From positions 21,919,276 through 21,983,275 of the forward strand of contig CM064517.1 in assembly GCA_032716605.1 (NCBI GenBank): DNA of 64,000 nucleotides, given 5' to 3'. Below, piece after piece: positions 9,850 to 20,420 of the stretch. The position numbers were made by a program, and so were the translations under genes. This DNA is from Paralithodes platypus. Taxonomy: Eukaryota; Arthropoda; Malacostraca; Decapoda; Lithodidae. The notes beneath the pieces are model-generated. The model was given only the letters and a program-made list of their open reading frames with translations. It was not told the origin of the DNA and did not search any database. Every line of letters starts with the position of its first letter. The first letter of the stretch is position 1.

Positions 9850-10225
9850 TAATTTATTTAATACAAAATAATACATAATTCATAATCAATAATCAATTGT
9901 TGAATGAATGTAAACCTCATAGCCTGAGCCGCCATTACTGTATCGCCGCATTCGGACAATTGTTTCACATGACTAAACAGGCACTTTTATTTTCCACCTC
10001 ACTCAAGAACTGCTTAATGTACAGTGTTCTAGTCTTCACCCATCGCAAGATAACAATGAGTTGTGCCTCTGGTATATTAATGGTAGCATTAATTGCAATC
10101 TGGTAGCATTAATTGCTCTTTCCATTCACATATGCATAGCCTACGTGAGTTGCAGTTGGGATGTGTGTACATGCTTAGATTGATATGCAGGATTCGAAGT
10201 TGCATAATAAATCGTAGGCAGTGTC
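9850..10225. other. No gene seen
   Basis: AT-rich spacer with a local near-duplication of 'tggtagcattaattgc' at about 10081-10110. I see nothing else. Confidence 0.4.
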
Positions 10226-10238
10226 CACCATCCTTTAA

Positions 10239-10312
10239 CTGTCTTCGTGGTGCGATGCATAAGGTGTTGATTTTCGGGGTGAGCGTCCTGGGTTCGAATC
10301 CACGGACTGCCA
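10239..10312 (+). repeat. tRNA-like sequence, SINE head or pseudo-tRNA
   Basis: ctgtcttcgtggtgcgatgc (box A-like), a variable middle, then GGTTCGAATCC (perfect box B core) and a closing ggactgcc. A clean 7-bp acceptor stem is not evident. Upstream 'gattgatatgcaggattcga' echoes the SINE flank at 4230 and 54160. It is most likely a SINE head. Confidence 0.5.
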
Positions 10313-10319
10313 CATGTGT

Positions 10320-10972
10320 TTGTAAATTTCAATAATCGATTTTAGGAGTATAGTTGGTTGTTGGAAGGAACATAATAATATACTGTATATATATACCTTA
10401 GGTTCGGCCATCTAATTGCAGAGATATGTACTGTATATCCGAAAATGACGAAACTTTAGCATACGCAAGAATCCAGGCTCGCGGCCATAACTAATCCACT
10501 TATTTTCACAATAAAAACGGAATCACTTGGTCTAGAGAGTTCTAGTCTTCACCCATTGCAAGATTAAGAGTTCTGCCTCTGGAGTTACATATAACCTAGG
10601 TTAGGCCATTTTTTGCATATATTTTGCATATTTTTTCCTGGCGAACCCGTAATTTTTGAAGGAAATTTCTACCAAAAAATTTACAAATTTATCATGAAAG
10701 GGAGTCTAAGGGGTGTTTCTTTAAGCTTGATGGAAGTCTAGGGAGGAAGCTAGAAAAATGATAAATAAATGAAAAATATCAACCAAAAAGTGAACCATCC
10801 CCCCTTAACAGTTCACACTTGTTGATTAGCACTAGCCAGCAAAAAATCAACACCTAAATGGGGTGAAACGTCTTATTATCGCCAAGTTAATAGGGTGAAA
10901 CATTTTATAATCACCAAACTACTAGAGCGAAACACGGGGAGGTCCAAAAGACCCCCCTCGGCCCAAATAGGA
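10320..10972. other. No gene seen
   Basis: AT-rich non-coding sequence. It includes a short internal near-repeat (cttcacccatcgcaagat at about 10036 and cttcacccattgcaagat at about 10548). Confidence 0.4.
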
Positions 10973-10976
10973 TTAA

Positions 10977-11183
10977 CCTCTTCTGAACCGGTGACATATT
11001 TTGTATTTTGTTTCAGCTACATTTAGACGATTATATGAAGCTGCGAAAGGATATATGGCAGCTAAAAAGATTAATTGAGATAGTCTGCAGCCTTTTAATG
11101 TGTTGACGTCCTTCCTAAGTTAAACAAAATAGTCTAATAGTTGCCAGAATATAATGAAAAGTACAGCACTGGTACAGAAGGGG
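10977..11183. mobile_element. TTAA MITE family 1, copy 2
   Basis: Bounded by TTAA at 10973-10976 and 11184-11187. Termini CCTCTTCTGAACCGGTGACA and inverted ctggtacagaagggg. The interior matches the 4664 copy. A further partial right end (gtcaccggtattaaacggg-TTAA) follows at about 11243-11262. Confidence 0.82.
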
Positions 11184-11389
11184 TTAAACTGCAGAAAAAA
11201 GTCTAAATACAGTATAGCTAGAATATAAATATAAGAACGTCACCGGTATTAAACGGGTTAAGACTAGTTTATTTAGATTATAAAGGACCTGTGGGAGGAT
11301 GAAAGAATTGAGATACTATATACCCTTGCTAAGCTAAATATATATAAACACCATGTGAGGAGGAGCACTTTTTCAAACCCCCATCAACA

Positions 11390-12200
11390 GGCACTGGTAT
11401 AGTACAAGGGTTCAAACCGTCAAACGAGACTGCTAATCCGTCCGATCCCTTTGTTCGTTACCTTTAGTTTTCCAGAGACCTTTCCTAACCTAAACAATAT
11501 ACTGTAGGTTTTAAAAAAATATGGTGATGCAGACCGTTTTTAGCCCTTTGATTTCTAGAGACCTTTGCTAAGCTAAATAATAGATTTTTTCAACAGGTAT
11601 GATTATACATCCACTAATGCTAATCCGTCTGATCCCTCCGTTGGTTGTCCTTCGAGTTCTACAGGTCCGTCCGATCCCTCCGTTGGTTGTCCTTCGAGAT
11701 CTAGAGGTCTGTCCGATCCCTCCGTTGGTTGCCCTTCGAGATCTAGAGGTCCGTCCGATCCCTCCGTTGGTTGCCCTTCGAGTTCTAGAGGTCCGTCCGA
11801 TCCCTCCGTTGGTTGCCCTTCGAGATCTAGAAGTCCGTCCGATCCCTCCGTTGGTTGCCCTTCGAGTTCTAGAGGTCCGTCCGATCCCTCCGTTGGTTGC
11901 CCTTCGAGATCTAGAAGTCCGTCCGATCCCTCCGTTGGTTGCCCTTCGAGTTCTAGAGGTCCTTCCTAAGCTGAATAGTATTGCTTTTCAACAGGTTTGG
12001 TGATGGAGATGCGGATGCTAATCCGACCAATCCCTCCATTCGTTGCTTGTCTGTGGGAGTCGAGAGGGTTTATCGAGATAGTTTTTAACCCTTCGATATC
12101 AAGAGACCTTTCCTAAGCTAAATAATATAATTTTTCAACAGGTATGGTGATGCAGACGAGAATGTTAATCCGTCCGATCCCTCCGTTCGTGGCAGACCGT
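11390..12200. repeat. Higher-order degenerate repeat block
   Basis: Segments of the type 'ttcaacaggtatggtgatgc ... aatccgtccgatccctccgtt ... gagacctttcctaagctaaa' recur at about 11390, 11590, 11990 and 12135. The 42-bp array at 11624-11972 appears to be a local expansion within one of these units. Confidence 0.6.
11624..11972. repeat. 42-bp minisatellite, about 8 copies
   Basis: The unit gtccgtccgatccctccgtt + ggttgcccttcgag(a/t)tctaga(g/a) is 42 bp, so the frame stays open and gives a spurious peptide with 14-residue repeats (IPPLVALRDLEVRP). Copies alternate between GAGATCT and GAGTTCT, giving an 84-bp super-period. The peptide has no support as a gene. Confidence 0.9.
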
Positions 12201-12303
12201 CCGTTCTTGTTCTTCATCAGAGACCATCGCTCGGGACTCTTGCACTTTGCCGGCCGACTTACCGAACTTCCTACTGTTTAGAGACCTATAGGCTACTGCT
12301 TAA

Positions 12304-12783
12304 CCCATCAGACCCGGTTGGGCTCTGAGGCACCCATAACAAACGCGGCCCGCGGACCCCGGAAGGGCTCTGAGGCTCCGGCAGCTTGAAAGCCTGTAAG
12401 CTTGTTTTGAAAGCCTTCCGTCCGACGCATATAAACACAGCCGGTATGCCCGACGCTGCGGACCTCCGAACACAAGAAGGAGAGGCATTGTTTGTTTGTG
12501 TGTGACTGTATGTTGTTGTTTTAGTAGTGAAAAGTGGCTCATATGGCTGACATCGCCACAAGGTTCTCTCCACAGAAATCGTCATCACAACTGAACCAGT
12601 TAACTTAGAGAGCTCTACTCAACGCCATTCTACAGGTACGAAACACATCTACGCTTGGGGATGTGCGGAAATGTGGAAACAGTCAAAATAACAAAGTTAC
12701 GGTAGCCTAGGCGAGACGTTTTTTCGGCCAAATCCCCCGGGTTTCGGGGAATATTTATAGAATAAATAGCCGAGGCTGGAGGG
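12304..12783. mobile_element. TTAA-flanked MITE family 2, copy 1
   Basis: TTAA at 12300-12303 and 12784-12787. The ends start CCC (CCCATCAGACCC / CCCTCCAGCCTCG inverted), weakly matching beyond the tips. The interior (ctgaaccagttaacttagag, ctctactcaacgcc, cgagacgttttttcggcc) recurs at 44.27-44.65 and 56.94-57.12 kb. Confidence 0.72.
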
Positions 12784-12893
12784 TTAAGTGGAACATGTCA
12801 ATGTGGATAGCCCTATAGGTCGGAGTGACCATGCCTGTATAAGCTTTAGTTGCAATATTAAAACAGGGATAATAGAAGCAATAAAAAATATAC

Positions 12894-15790
12894 ATGTATG
12901 ATAGAGCAGATTATGAGCTGCTGAGACGGTGTTTGGACATTGACTGGGGGGAATACTTGAACGGTGAAGACGCTGAAGGAATGTGGAGGAAAATTAGAGT
13001 TAAACTGGAGAATGCTGTATCCAAAAGTGTACCAGTAAGGGAATATAAGGATAAAACAAAATTGAGGAAAAGAACGAACCCAGAATTGCCAATGAAAAGA
13101 AAGCTTTGGACATTGATTAGAAGAAAGAAACGATTGTGGGAAAGACTAAAATTGTTAAAAAAAAAGAGCAGGGGGTCTAGTATAGAAGCTAAAGAAGTGG
13201 ATCTGGAACACAGACAAATAAACAATAAAATAAGGTGGGAGACAAGGAGGGGGGTGAAGGAGAGGGAGAGAGAGATTGCTAGAAATGTGAAGGATAATCC
13301 AAAAATATTCTGGAAGTATATTCAGGAAAAGTTAACAAGAAGAGTAGGTATCCCAGAACTGATAAGAGACTTGGATGATGGGAATAGAGCAGAAACTGAT
13401 AAGGAGAAAGCAGAGGTGCTGGGGAAATACTTTGGGGAGGTACTAAAAGTGGAGTCGGCTGATGCAGTGCCTACTATTCCCATCAAACAGGCACCGGCAC
13501 TAGAACTAATAGAGTTTTCCCATGCTAGAATAAGAAAAAATGAACAGAAGTAAGTCCCCGGGAACGGATGGGATACATCCAAGAATCATAAAAGGAAGGA
13601 GGTGAGATGTTAGTAGAGCCATTAAAAATGTTATTTGAGGTATCTTTTAATACAGGACAAATCCCGACGGACTAGAGGGAGGCGAACATAACAGCTATAT
13701 TTAAGAAGGGAAAGAGAAATGACCCAGGAAATTATAGACCAGTCAGTTTGACAAGTGTTGTGTGTAAACTAATGGAAACGGTAATTAGAGAAGGAATAAT
13801 GGAGCATATGAAATCAAACCAACTTTTCAGTGGGAGACAGTTCGGATTCTTGCCGGGGAGGTCGACAGTACTACAGCTAATTAAGGTGGTAGATGATTGG
13901 ATGCAAACTCTGGAGGATGGTGATGTAATAGACGTGGTATATTGCGATTTTATGAAGGCCTTCGATAAGGTCCCACATAAAAGGTTAATAGAGAAAGTTA
14001 GAAGCTATAGTATAGGGGAGAAATGTGTGAAATGGATAGAAGCCTTCCTGAAAGATCGGAGACAGGGTACTGGTGAATGGAATAGGCTCGGGGTGGAGGG
14101 AAATTACAAGTGGGGTACCTCAGGGATCTGTGTTGGGACCACTACTGTTCGTTATATTTATCAACGACTTGCCTGAAGTTATAACCAATGGAAGTGAGAT
14201 ATACCTGTATGCGGATGACACTAAGCTGTATAGAAGAGTGAGGAGTAAGGAAGATATGGGTTTGCTTCAAGGAGATGTGGAGGGCATGAAGGGATGGTCT
14301 GAACATTGGTTGTTGTTGTTGTTGCTGTTCCTCAGGCTGTCTGGCCGAACAGCCCCAAGGCCCCGAGCAAGGCCAAGGCCATAACCGAGCGCCCCCACAG
14401 AACCCTTCCTGCCGACCACAATAAAGCCTGGGTGACCGAAGCCACTCCATGGCGGGGAGCTGAGGAGGGTGCGGAAACACCCGGGAAACCAAAGCCCCAC
14501 CCAGGGCCCTGTGCCCCTCAGCAATTATGAAGAGAAATTTGAGGGGCAAAGGAAAGATGTGACGCTTTGGCTTCCAATCTTGGTAGATTAGGAGGTCAAT
14601 CCACGCAAGAGACGCCATCACTTGAGATCTAGAAAATATATAAGTAAAAGGAACAGTCAGAGTAAGCTATGGGTATGGCAGAGATCGCTCAGTTCTCACT
14701 CTGATAGACCAGCCCATCACCACATGACTAGAACCCAATCCTCTCAGCATCAGCTAGGAAAGGCCCTAGAAAGCCGCCTTTGGCGGGGGGATAGCTCCCC
14801 TATTTCAACCCTTTTCGTGGTTGGGCACCCGCCCTGAACATTGGTTAATGCCTTTTCATCCAAAAAAATGCAAGTACAAAGGAGTACAAAGGAAATCAAG
14901 CAACAACAAGTATTGTGACCCTTCTAGGCTGCTTGTCCTCCAAAACACTGAGGATCAAGTGTCCAAACAGTGGTTTAGAGTGGGTAAGGGAACAAGTACA
15001 TGCGGATTGGGACTAGCAAGATAGACAAGGTAGGATACAGCATGTATGAAACGATGGAGGAAGTGCATGCAGAAAAGGATATAGGAGTAGTGATAGACAA
15101 TAAGTTAAATTTCTCAGAACATTTAGCGGAAAAGATAAACAAAGCTAATAGAATTGTAGGGCTGATAAGGAGGACATTTGTGTCACTTGACGAAGAAATT
15201 TTAAGGAATCTCTATACAGCGCTGGTTAGGCTGCACCTGGAATATGCGAACCAGGTGTGGGCTCCATATATGGTAAAGGATATAGAAGCAGTGGAGAAAG
15301 TGCAGAGGAGAGCTAGCAAGCTAGTACTAACGTTGAAGAACGCGGGCTATGAGCAGAGGTTGAGGACACTGGGACTTCCGACACTGGCATATAGGAGAAA
15401 GAGAGGGGATCTGATAGAGACTTTTAAGATAGTGTCAGGAAAGTATGATGAGGATGTGTGTGAAGGTATCTTCTTTATGTGGGAGGGAACAAGAATGAGA
15501 GGACACTCTAAGAAAATTTACAAAGAAAGAAATAGGCTTGAAAAGGCAAAGAACTCATTTTGTGATAGTGGTAAATGAGTGGAACGCGCTGCCCCAGTAT
15601 GTAGTAGATTCCGAATCAATAAGGAAGTTTGAAAGTAATCTTGATAAAGCATGGGGAAGACAAGATTTGAAGTTTGATTATAAAGCAAAAATACAGAATA
15701 GTAAAAATGTTGCGTCTCCTACCGCCGCCGCCAACACCATGAACGACCGCAGCAGTGCAAGTACTGGCACTGAGCTGGATACACAGGCCT
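12894..15790 (+). pseudogene. LINE-E endonuclease-RT polyprotein remnant
   Basis: Successive frames give: a Lys/Arg-rich linker (RRKKRLWERLKLLKKKSR; NPKIFWKYIQ) at 12894-13553; the RT fingers at about 13600-14060 (SVVCKLMETVIREGIMEHM, GRQFGFLPGRSTVLQL, YCDFMKAFDKVPHKRL); GVPQGSVLGPLLFVIFINDL and YLYADDTKLYRRV at 14110-14240; then after the SINE RIGTSKIDKVGY, HAEKDIGVVIDNKLNFSEHL, LRNLYTALVRLHLEYANQVW (15000-15578) and VNEWNALPQYVVDSESIRKF (15571-15660). The YADD catalytic box is intact. At least four frameshifts plus the SINE make it non-functional. Confidence 0.82.
14312..14833 (-). mobile_element. AAC-SINE copy 1 (522 bp) inside LINE-E
   Basis: Retroposed element with its (AAC)n 3' tail at the left on the - strand, flanked by the 13-bp duplication CTGAACATTGGTT (14299-14311 and 14834-14846). 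The host LINE-E frame is broken exactly there (EHW ... PFHPKKCKYK). The 3' terminal stretch (GGGGCTGTTCGGCCAGACAG, then AGGAACAGCAACAAC) is the same as the LINE-D 3' end. The rest is unrelated to LINE-D. No long ORF or clear tRNA head was recognised. The 5' end reads GGCGGGTGCCCAACC. Confidence 0.85.
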
Positions 15791-15884
15791 AGTTTGCCTT
15801 TTTCCAGAGGATCTACTGTAAGAATGATCACATACTTTTATTCAGCTTCTGAATGGTGACAACCCCATAGTTCTATGTAGTTTG

Positions 15885-16075
15885 TAATGCCGTACACTCA
15901 CTTGATTGACAGGGCTAGGGCGTTTCCTTGTTACAGGGACTTTACTGGACATTTGCTACGAATCATAAGACCTGAGTGTCCAAACTCTGATGTCTACCAG
16001 TGGCACAGGGTGGGATCGAACTGTTGATCCTTCGATCAGCAGTCAAACTTGCTACCGACAATGCCACGGCTAAAC
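15885..16075 (-). mobile_element. tRNA-derived SINE, family 2
   Basis: On the - strand a tRNA-like head (gccgtggcattgtcggtagc ... GTTCGATCCCACC box B) is followed by a body ending in ccctgtaacaaggaaacgcc and the 'gtcaatcaagtgagtgtacg' 3' region. A related partial copy of this 3' region lies at 23741-23808. Confidence 0.65.
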
Positions 16076-16079
16076 GTCT

Positions 16080-16215
16080 TATACATTCACAAATTTAAAG
16101 ACCGAGTGCTCCACACGAAACGCGGTTCCGGTCTCCCGTCCTAATGGTGGGCGCTCCAGGTAGCCCTATTCAGAGCTGCCTCACTTGTCAGGTTTTTTAT
16201 TCAAGATCAGACAGT
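16080..16215 (-). mobile_element. LINE-F 3' fragment
   Basis: Matches the LINE-F 3' UTR and C-terminus (agaccgagtgctccacacga, gtctcccgtcctaatggtgg, gctgcctcacttgtcagg) seen at 25.03 and 39.78 kb. The tail is degenerate (tacattca). Confidence 0.75.
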
Positions 16216-16340
16216 AATAAACTCTCCCAGACCAAATAGGGCTAAAGGCATTGGATTCACTGCATAATGAGTCACTATGGAAACTATAATCTATTTGCAT
16301 TAATTAGGCCAGAGTGAGAGACCTTACTATCAAGAGTTAA

Positions 16341-16804
16341 CCCATGTACTGCTAGAACATGTGCAAAATAAAAGGTCAAGTTGAGGGAGGGAGAGGGGGG
16401 TGGGGTATAAAGGGGGCCAGGAGTGGAGGATATGGTATGGAAAGATGCCGAAGATACCCAAGATACCTTTTATCTATCTATCTATTGCCTGACGCCGCGA
16501 TCCCCGAAGGGGTGGCCACGAACGAACCGCCCCCATGCACCTCTGTCCCCAGTCAGTCGACGCCCCTCCCCCCAACCAGCACCGCCTTCGTTCATGTAGT
16601 TCCTCACTCCATCCTTCCACCTCGTATTCGGTCTACCTCTCCCTCTCTGTCCCTCCACTGGTGCAATGCATTCTGGTCTCATTTTGAAGCTATTTTCGCC
16701 TAGTTTTCGGCAGAATACAGTTAATTTAATGAAGATGCTTGATTTATCATTCAGGAGTGCCTGAATATGCCCTAAATAGCCCAAACATAGCCGCAGCCAA
16801 TGGG
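16341..16804. mobile_element. TTAA-flanked MITE, split by LINE-B 3' end
   Basis: TTAA at 16337-16340 and 16805-16808. The tips CCCATGTACTGC / CCCATTGGCTGCGGC (inverted) agree in their first six bases. It is interrupted by the LINE-B fragment at 16472-16660. Confidence 0.6.
16472..16660 (-). mobile_element. LINE-B 3' fragment
   Basis: (TCTA)n tail then the LINE-B 3' UTR (gacgccgcgatccccgaagg, cctctgtccccagtcagtcg), truncated after 190 bp. Confidence 0.88.
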
Positions 16805-16808
16805 TTAA

Positions 16809-17140
16809 GTATAAATTTTACAAAATATATAGTATGTACAAATTAATTTTAAGGACAAAAGATATTATCAAATTATTTATTTGTGCCTTTACAATGTTGG
16901 ACAGGAATAAAAGAATGTTCTTGGAAAACAAACTTTATTGAATCTCAATGCGATATTCTTTAACATATGTACCTGTATGGTTACTTATAAGCAGATCTTC
17001 TTCGAAGTAACGCACTGCTTTTCTTTCCATTTTCTATATTATTGTATGTAAACAATAAAGAATTAAGTTTGTTATATGGTTCTTTTTCTCTACCTATGGT
17101 AGTTTGTTAGTTGTTTAGATATTGTCACGAATGTCCCCCT
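16809..17140. other. No gene seen
   Basis: AT-rich non-coding stretch between the TTAA MITE and the DIRS-like remnant. Confidence 0.4.
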
Positions 17141-17149
17141 CCAGACTTG

Positions 17150-17665
17150 AGATATCAGGCATATCGTCAATGATGGAGGGGCCACTGATAAATTATAGGT
17201 TTGAGTCCCGAAGGGAAGAATGAAAACCTAATATTTAGTAGTGGCCCCGAAATCATTGACGATGTAGGGCCCTCCCTCCCTTCCATCCCCTTCCCATTCG
17301 TTGATGTCTTGAGTTTAATCTTGATATGTCAGTGAAGAAGGAATGGCGTCGCTGGGTTCAGCGTCTAGGGTAGAATCCACTAAAGACATCCACGAGTTGG
17401 AAAGCCTTAATATAACAAATTTTAAGTTAATTTTTCTTTTTTACGAAGTTTTTTCGTAGTGAGTACCCAATCATAAAGACGATTCCATAAGAGAATTAGC
17501 GTTACACTTATGATGAAGTACTCTTTCCCCTGCGGCGGGTGTTTCAAACAGGCTGACTGCGGGTGCTTGAAAGAGGACTATTATATTAATAGGCATATCG
17601 TCAATGATGGAGGGGACACTAATAAATATTAGGTTTTCATTCTTCCCTCCGGGACTCAAAACTAT
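17150..17665 (+). mobile_element. DIRS-like element, 3' end: internal complementary region plus right inverted repeat
   Basis: At 17150-17270 two facing motifs occur: ggcatatcgtcaatgatgga...ggggccact and agtggccccgaaatcattga, separated by about 55 bp that is itself a loose palindrome. This looks like the joined left and right element ends of a circular junction. At 17440-17660 follows the right terminal repeat, the reverse complement of the left repeats at 56.16 and 58.27 kb (attatattaataggcatatc, tcaatgatggaggggacact). Inverted terminal repeats plus an internal complementary region define DIRS-type retrotransposons. The element abuts LINE-A sequence without an evident target duplication, also typical of tyrosine-recombinase elements. 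Confidence 0.68.
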
Positions 17666-18692
17666 GGTCATGTCTTCTTGGTTGTTTAATACATACATGG
17701 ATGGAGTGATTAGAGAATGTAGAGCGGGATCAATGGGTAATAGGAGCTAGGCTGGAATCAGAGGGAAGAGAGTGGAAGATCTTAACATGCCTATATGCAG
17801 ACGATACAGTCCTGTTGGCAGAAAATGTGGAAGAACTTCAGAGAGTGGTCACTGACTTTGACAGGGTATGCGAAAAGAGAAAGTTAAAGGTCAATGTAGG
17901 GAAATGTAAGGTAATGGTGTTTGAGAGAAGAATGCATGAAATCATAGATTTTAAGGCAAAATATAGAATTAAGAAAGAACATGAGATAAGTTGTAAAATA
18001 ATGAGAAATGAAGTACTGGAAAAGGTTGAAAGTTTCAAATAATTGGGAGCTGTACTATGCAAATATGGTAAAATGGAGAGTGCGATAAAAGAGAGAAAAA
18101 TGCAAGGGAGAAAGGTAATTGGAGAACTTGATCGTATTCTGAAGGAAGAATGGTTAGTCAAGTGAAAAAGTCACTGAGAAACAGTGTGCTGCTCCCAACA
18201 CACTCGTATGGAAGTGAGACATAGACAGCAGGTAACGAAGACCTCTCCAAACTGAAAGCTGTGGAGTTGAGCTTTTTCAGAATGGCAGCTGGTGTGAATA
18301 GGCTAGATGGGCCAAGTAATAGGGAAGTGTAGGAGTCCTTTGGAATGGAAGAGCAAGCTTTGGGCATTGAATGTGGAGTGGTTGAGTGGATAAAGAGAAG
18401 TACTGTACTTTGAGGTGGTATGGTCATGTTCAGAGAATGGATGAATACAGAATGCCAAGAAAGATATATGGGAGTCAGGTGAGTGGAGCAGCTAGTAGTG
18501 GAAGACCACCTATGGTATGGGAAAAGAAAGTGGAAAAATACATTGAGGAAAAACTTCCAGTGGAAGGGGCATTGTGGCACGGGCAAAGGAGGCATGTCTT
18601 GACAAAGTAGCCTGGAGACGTTTCTGTCATGACCATCCTTTAGCGGGGGTTTCCCATGGGGAAACAAGGCGTCGGAGATGATGATGATGATA
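17666..18692 (+). mobile_element. LINE-A copy 2, 3' half
   Basis: Continues LINE-A from the RT block just after ...GCVMSAW (catgtcttcttggttgttta) to the (GAT)n tail at 18677-18692. The decayed ORF pieces include ENVEELQRVVTDFDRVCEKR, KLKVNVGKCKVMVFERR (17815-18042) and the C-terminal RWYGHVQRMDEYRMPRKIYG. It is 5'-bounded by the DIRS-like end. Confidence 0.85.
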
Positions 18693-19270
18693 AATACTTT
18701 TGAACTCCTATGTAAGGTGAAATATACAATTTTATTTTCATTATTTATTTATGAATTATAAAAAATATTACATTCAGTATTATTTGTACAAAGGTGTAGT
18801 TAACTAAAGATATCTTAACAATTTGCTAGTAAAATCTAAATATTCTATAGCACTTAAAAGCTAAGAGAGAATCATAACTTCATTTCTTCTTCAATATTGA
18901 AACAATCAACACCAGCAATTTTGGCGGAAAATTGAACCTGTGTCACATAATTTTACTTGTCTGTCTTAATCCAAGATTATGACTTAAAAATCAGAAGCGT
19001 CCTAATTGAGTTGAAGATGATCCGATAATAATGTTCCGTACAATATCACTCTGGCTCCACTTCTGTGACAGGTAAAGTCCACCGATAAAAGTGCTCGCGA
19101 GATTCCCGGTGCAGGTGGTATCACACACAACCTTTTATCACCAATTTTCAATCATCATTTTACTGGCAACATTTATGGGATCTTTTGCACTGACATCAGA
19201 AACTAGACTGAAGATAAATGAAATAAGGTGACATAAATATTTAAAAAAAAGTTATTCATCAGCAGCCGGA
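18693..19270. other. No gene seen
   Basis: AT-rich non-coding sequence after the LINE-A tail. I recognise no repeat or exon. Confidence 0.4.
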
Positions 19271-19271
19271 C

Positions 19272-19455
19272 CAGTGATGTTGTTGTTGTTCCCCAAGCTG
19301 CCTGGCCGAACAGCCCCAAGGCCCCGAGCAAGGCCAAGGCCATAACCGAGCGCCCCCACAGAACCCTCCCTGCCGACCACAATAAAGCCTGGGTGACCGA
19401 AGCCACTCCATGGTGGGCAGCTGAGGAGGGTGCAGAAACGCCAGGGCGTTTCTGA
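19272..19455 (-). mobile_element. AAC-SINE copy 2, 3' part
   Basis: (GTT)n tail complement then 'ccccaagctgcctggccgaa', 'caaggccaaggccataaccg', 'tgaccgaagccactccatgg', as in the copies at 14.3 and 44.95 kb. Truncated at about 180 bp. Confidence 0.85.
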
Positions 19456-19589
19456 TAAGTCGAGGTAATAAGGGTTGGTATGATATCGGCTAAAAGTTTC
19501 ACTCTTTCAATGCAGATGAATGGGATGGGGAAGGAGGGAGGGCCATAGACTTCATAAACTGCAGGGCCACTACTAAATACAGCAAAACT

Positions 19590-19925
19590 TTGCCCATCCA
19601 GACTAATTGGAGGAGAACACTGTCTGGATCTGCAGAAAGTCCGGATATATATTCAGCCATCCAAAAAAATTCGGATGGCTGAAACATGAGTTTGGATATC
19701 TAACTTCATACATACATACACAAATCTAAAGACAGAGTGCCCCTCACAAAATGCAGTTCTGGTCTCGCGTCCTAATGGCGGCGTTCAAGGCAACCCTGGA
19801 TGGCTGAAACACGGGTCCGAATATCTAACTTAAAAACAACCAGACTTGGGTTTCAGCCATCCAGACAAATCCGGATGGCTGACATACAAGTCGGATATCT
19901 AATGCTGGATGTATGCGCGGTGACT
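19590..19925. repeat. Repeats of an inverted motif around a LINE-F scrap
   Basis: The motif 'tggatggctgaaac ... atatctaactt' occurs at about 19675, 19799 and 19880, facing the inverse 'tcagccatcc' at 19652 and 19855. Possibly remains of a DNA transposon with subterminal repeats. A LINE-F 3' end (19705-19797) is inserted in it. Confidence 0.4.
19705..19797 (-). mobile_element. LINE-F 3' fragment
   Basis: Tail (TATG)n (catacatacatac on +) followed by the LINE-F 3' UTR (agacagagtgcccctcacaa, gtcctaatggcggcgttc). Confidence 0.75.
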
Positions 19926-19942
19926 TGTATTAGTCTCGTTCG

Positions 19943-20420
19943 TTGTTGTAGTCGTTCCCTAGGCTGCCTGGCCGAACAGCCCCAATTCCCTAAGGAAGGC
20001 CATGGCCACGATCGGGCTTTCCCACAGGGCTCTTAAGGAGTGTAGATTATGTTGTTGGCGTAAGTGATTATGTGGAATGCAGTCTTCTATGATGTGTTTA
20101 ATGGTATGGGGTGCTGTGTTACATCCTGGGCAGGTATCGTCGACGGACCATCCAGCCTCTTCTGATAGCTCAGAAGAGCTGGATAGTGCCCACAACTTAA
20201 CCTGGCCAGGTGGACTCTGTCCTCGCGAGGAAGGGAGGATTCGGAAGGATGTATTTCGGGAGGTCGTGCCTGCAGCTGCGTGTTGTCGTTAAGTGATTGG
20301 ATCGAACGACGAGAGATATGAGTATGGAGATACTTCTGGAAGCTGGTTTGGGGTGGGCAGGGAGGGAGAGATGACAGTATTTGTGTGTGATATCATGTGC
20401 TGGGTGTTGTTTTTATATTC
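19943..20420 (-). mobile_element. LINE-D copy 2, 3' end
   Basis: C-terminal domain on the - strand: CPGCNTAPHTIKHIIEDCIP, LHSLRALWESPIVAMAFLRE, LGLFGQAA stop, then (AAC)n at the left edge. Upstream parts (PEPTSRS-like) run to 20420, where another copy begins. Confidence 0.85.

Larger units (their letters stand above)
12788..15830 (+). mobile_element. LINE-E copy 1 (CR1/L2-like), 5'-truncated
   Basis: It begins within the endonuclease C-terminus (VDSPIGRSDHACISFSC), continues through a basic linker (12894-13553), RT and the C-terminal domain, and ends at a TCTACTGTAAGAATGATC tail. A second 3' copy at 54.19-54.50 kb ends with a repeated CTGTAAGAAA, the short-octamer tail style of CR1/L2 elements. 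It is interrupted by the AAC-SINE (14312-14833). Confidence 0.82.

Noticed and set aside
10239..10312. Functional tRNA gene
   Set aside because: Box B is good but the acceptor stem and anticodon arm do not close, and the flank matches SINE copies.
11624..11972. CRISPR-like array
   Set aside because: Units are contiguous without unique spacers, and the genome is eukaryotic.
11599..12003. Repeat protein of 134 residues
   Set aside because: Product of a 42-bp minisatellite whose unit length is a multiple of three; no start context, homologue or splice sites.
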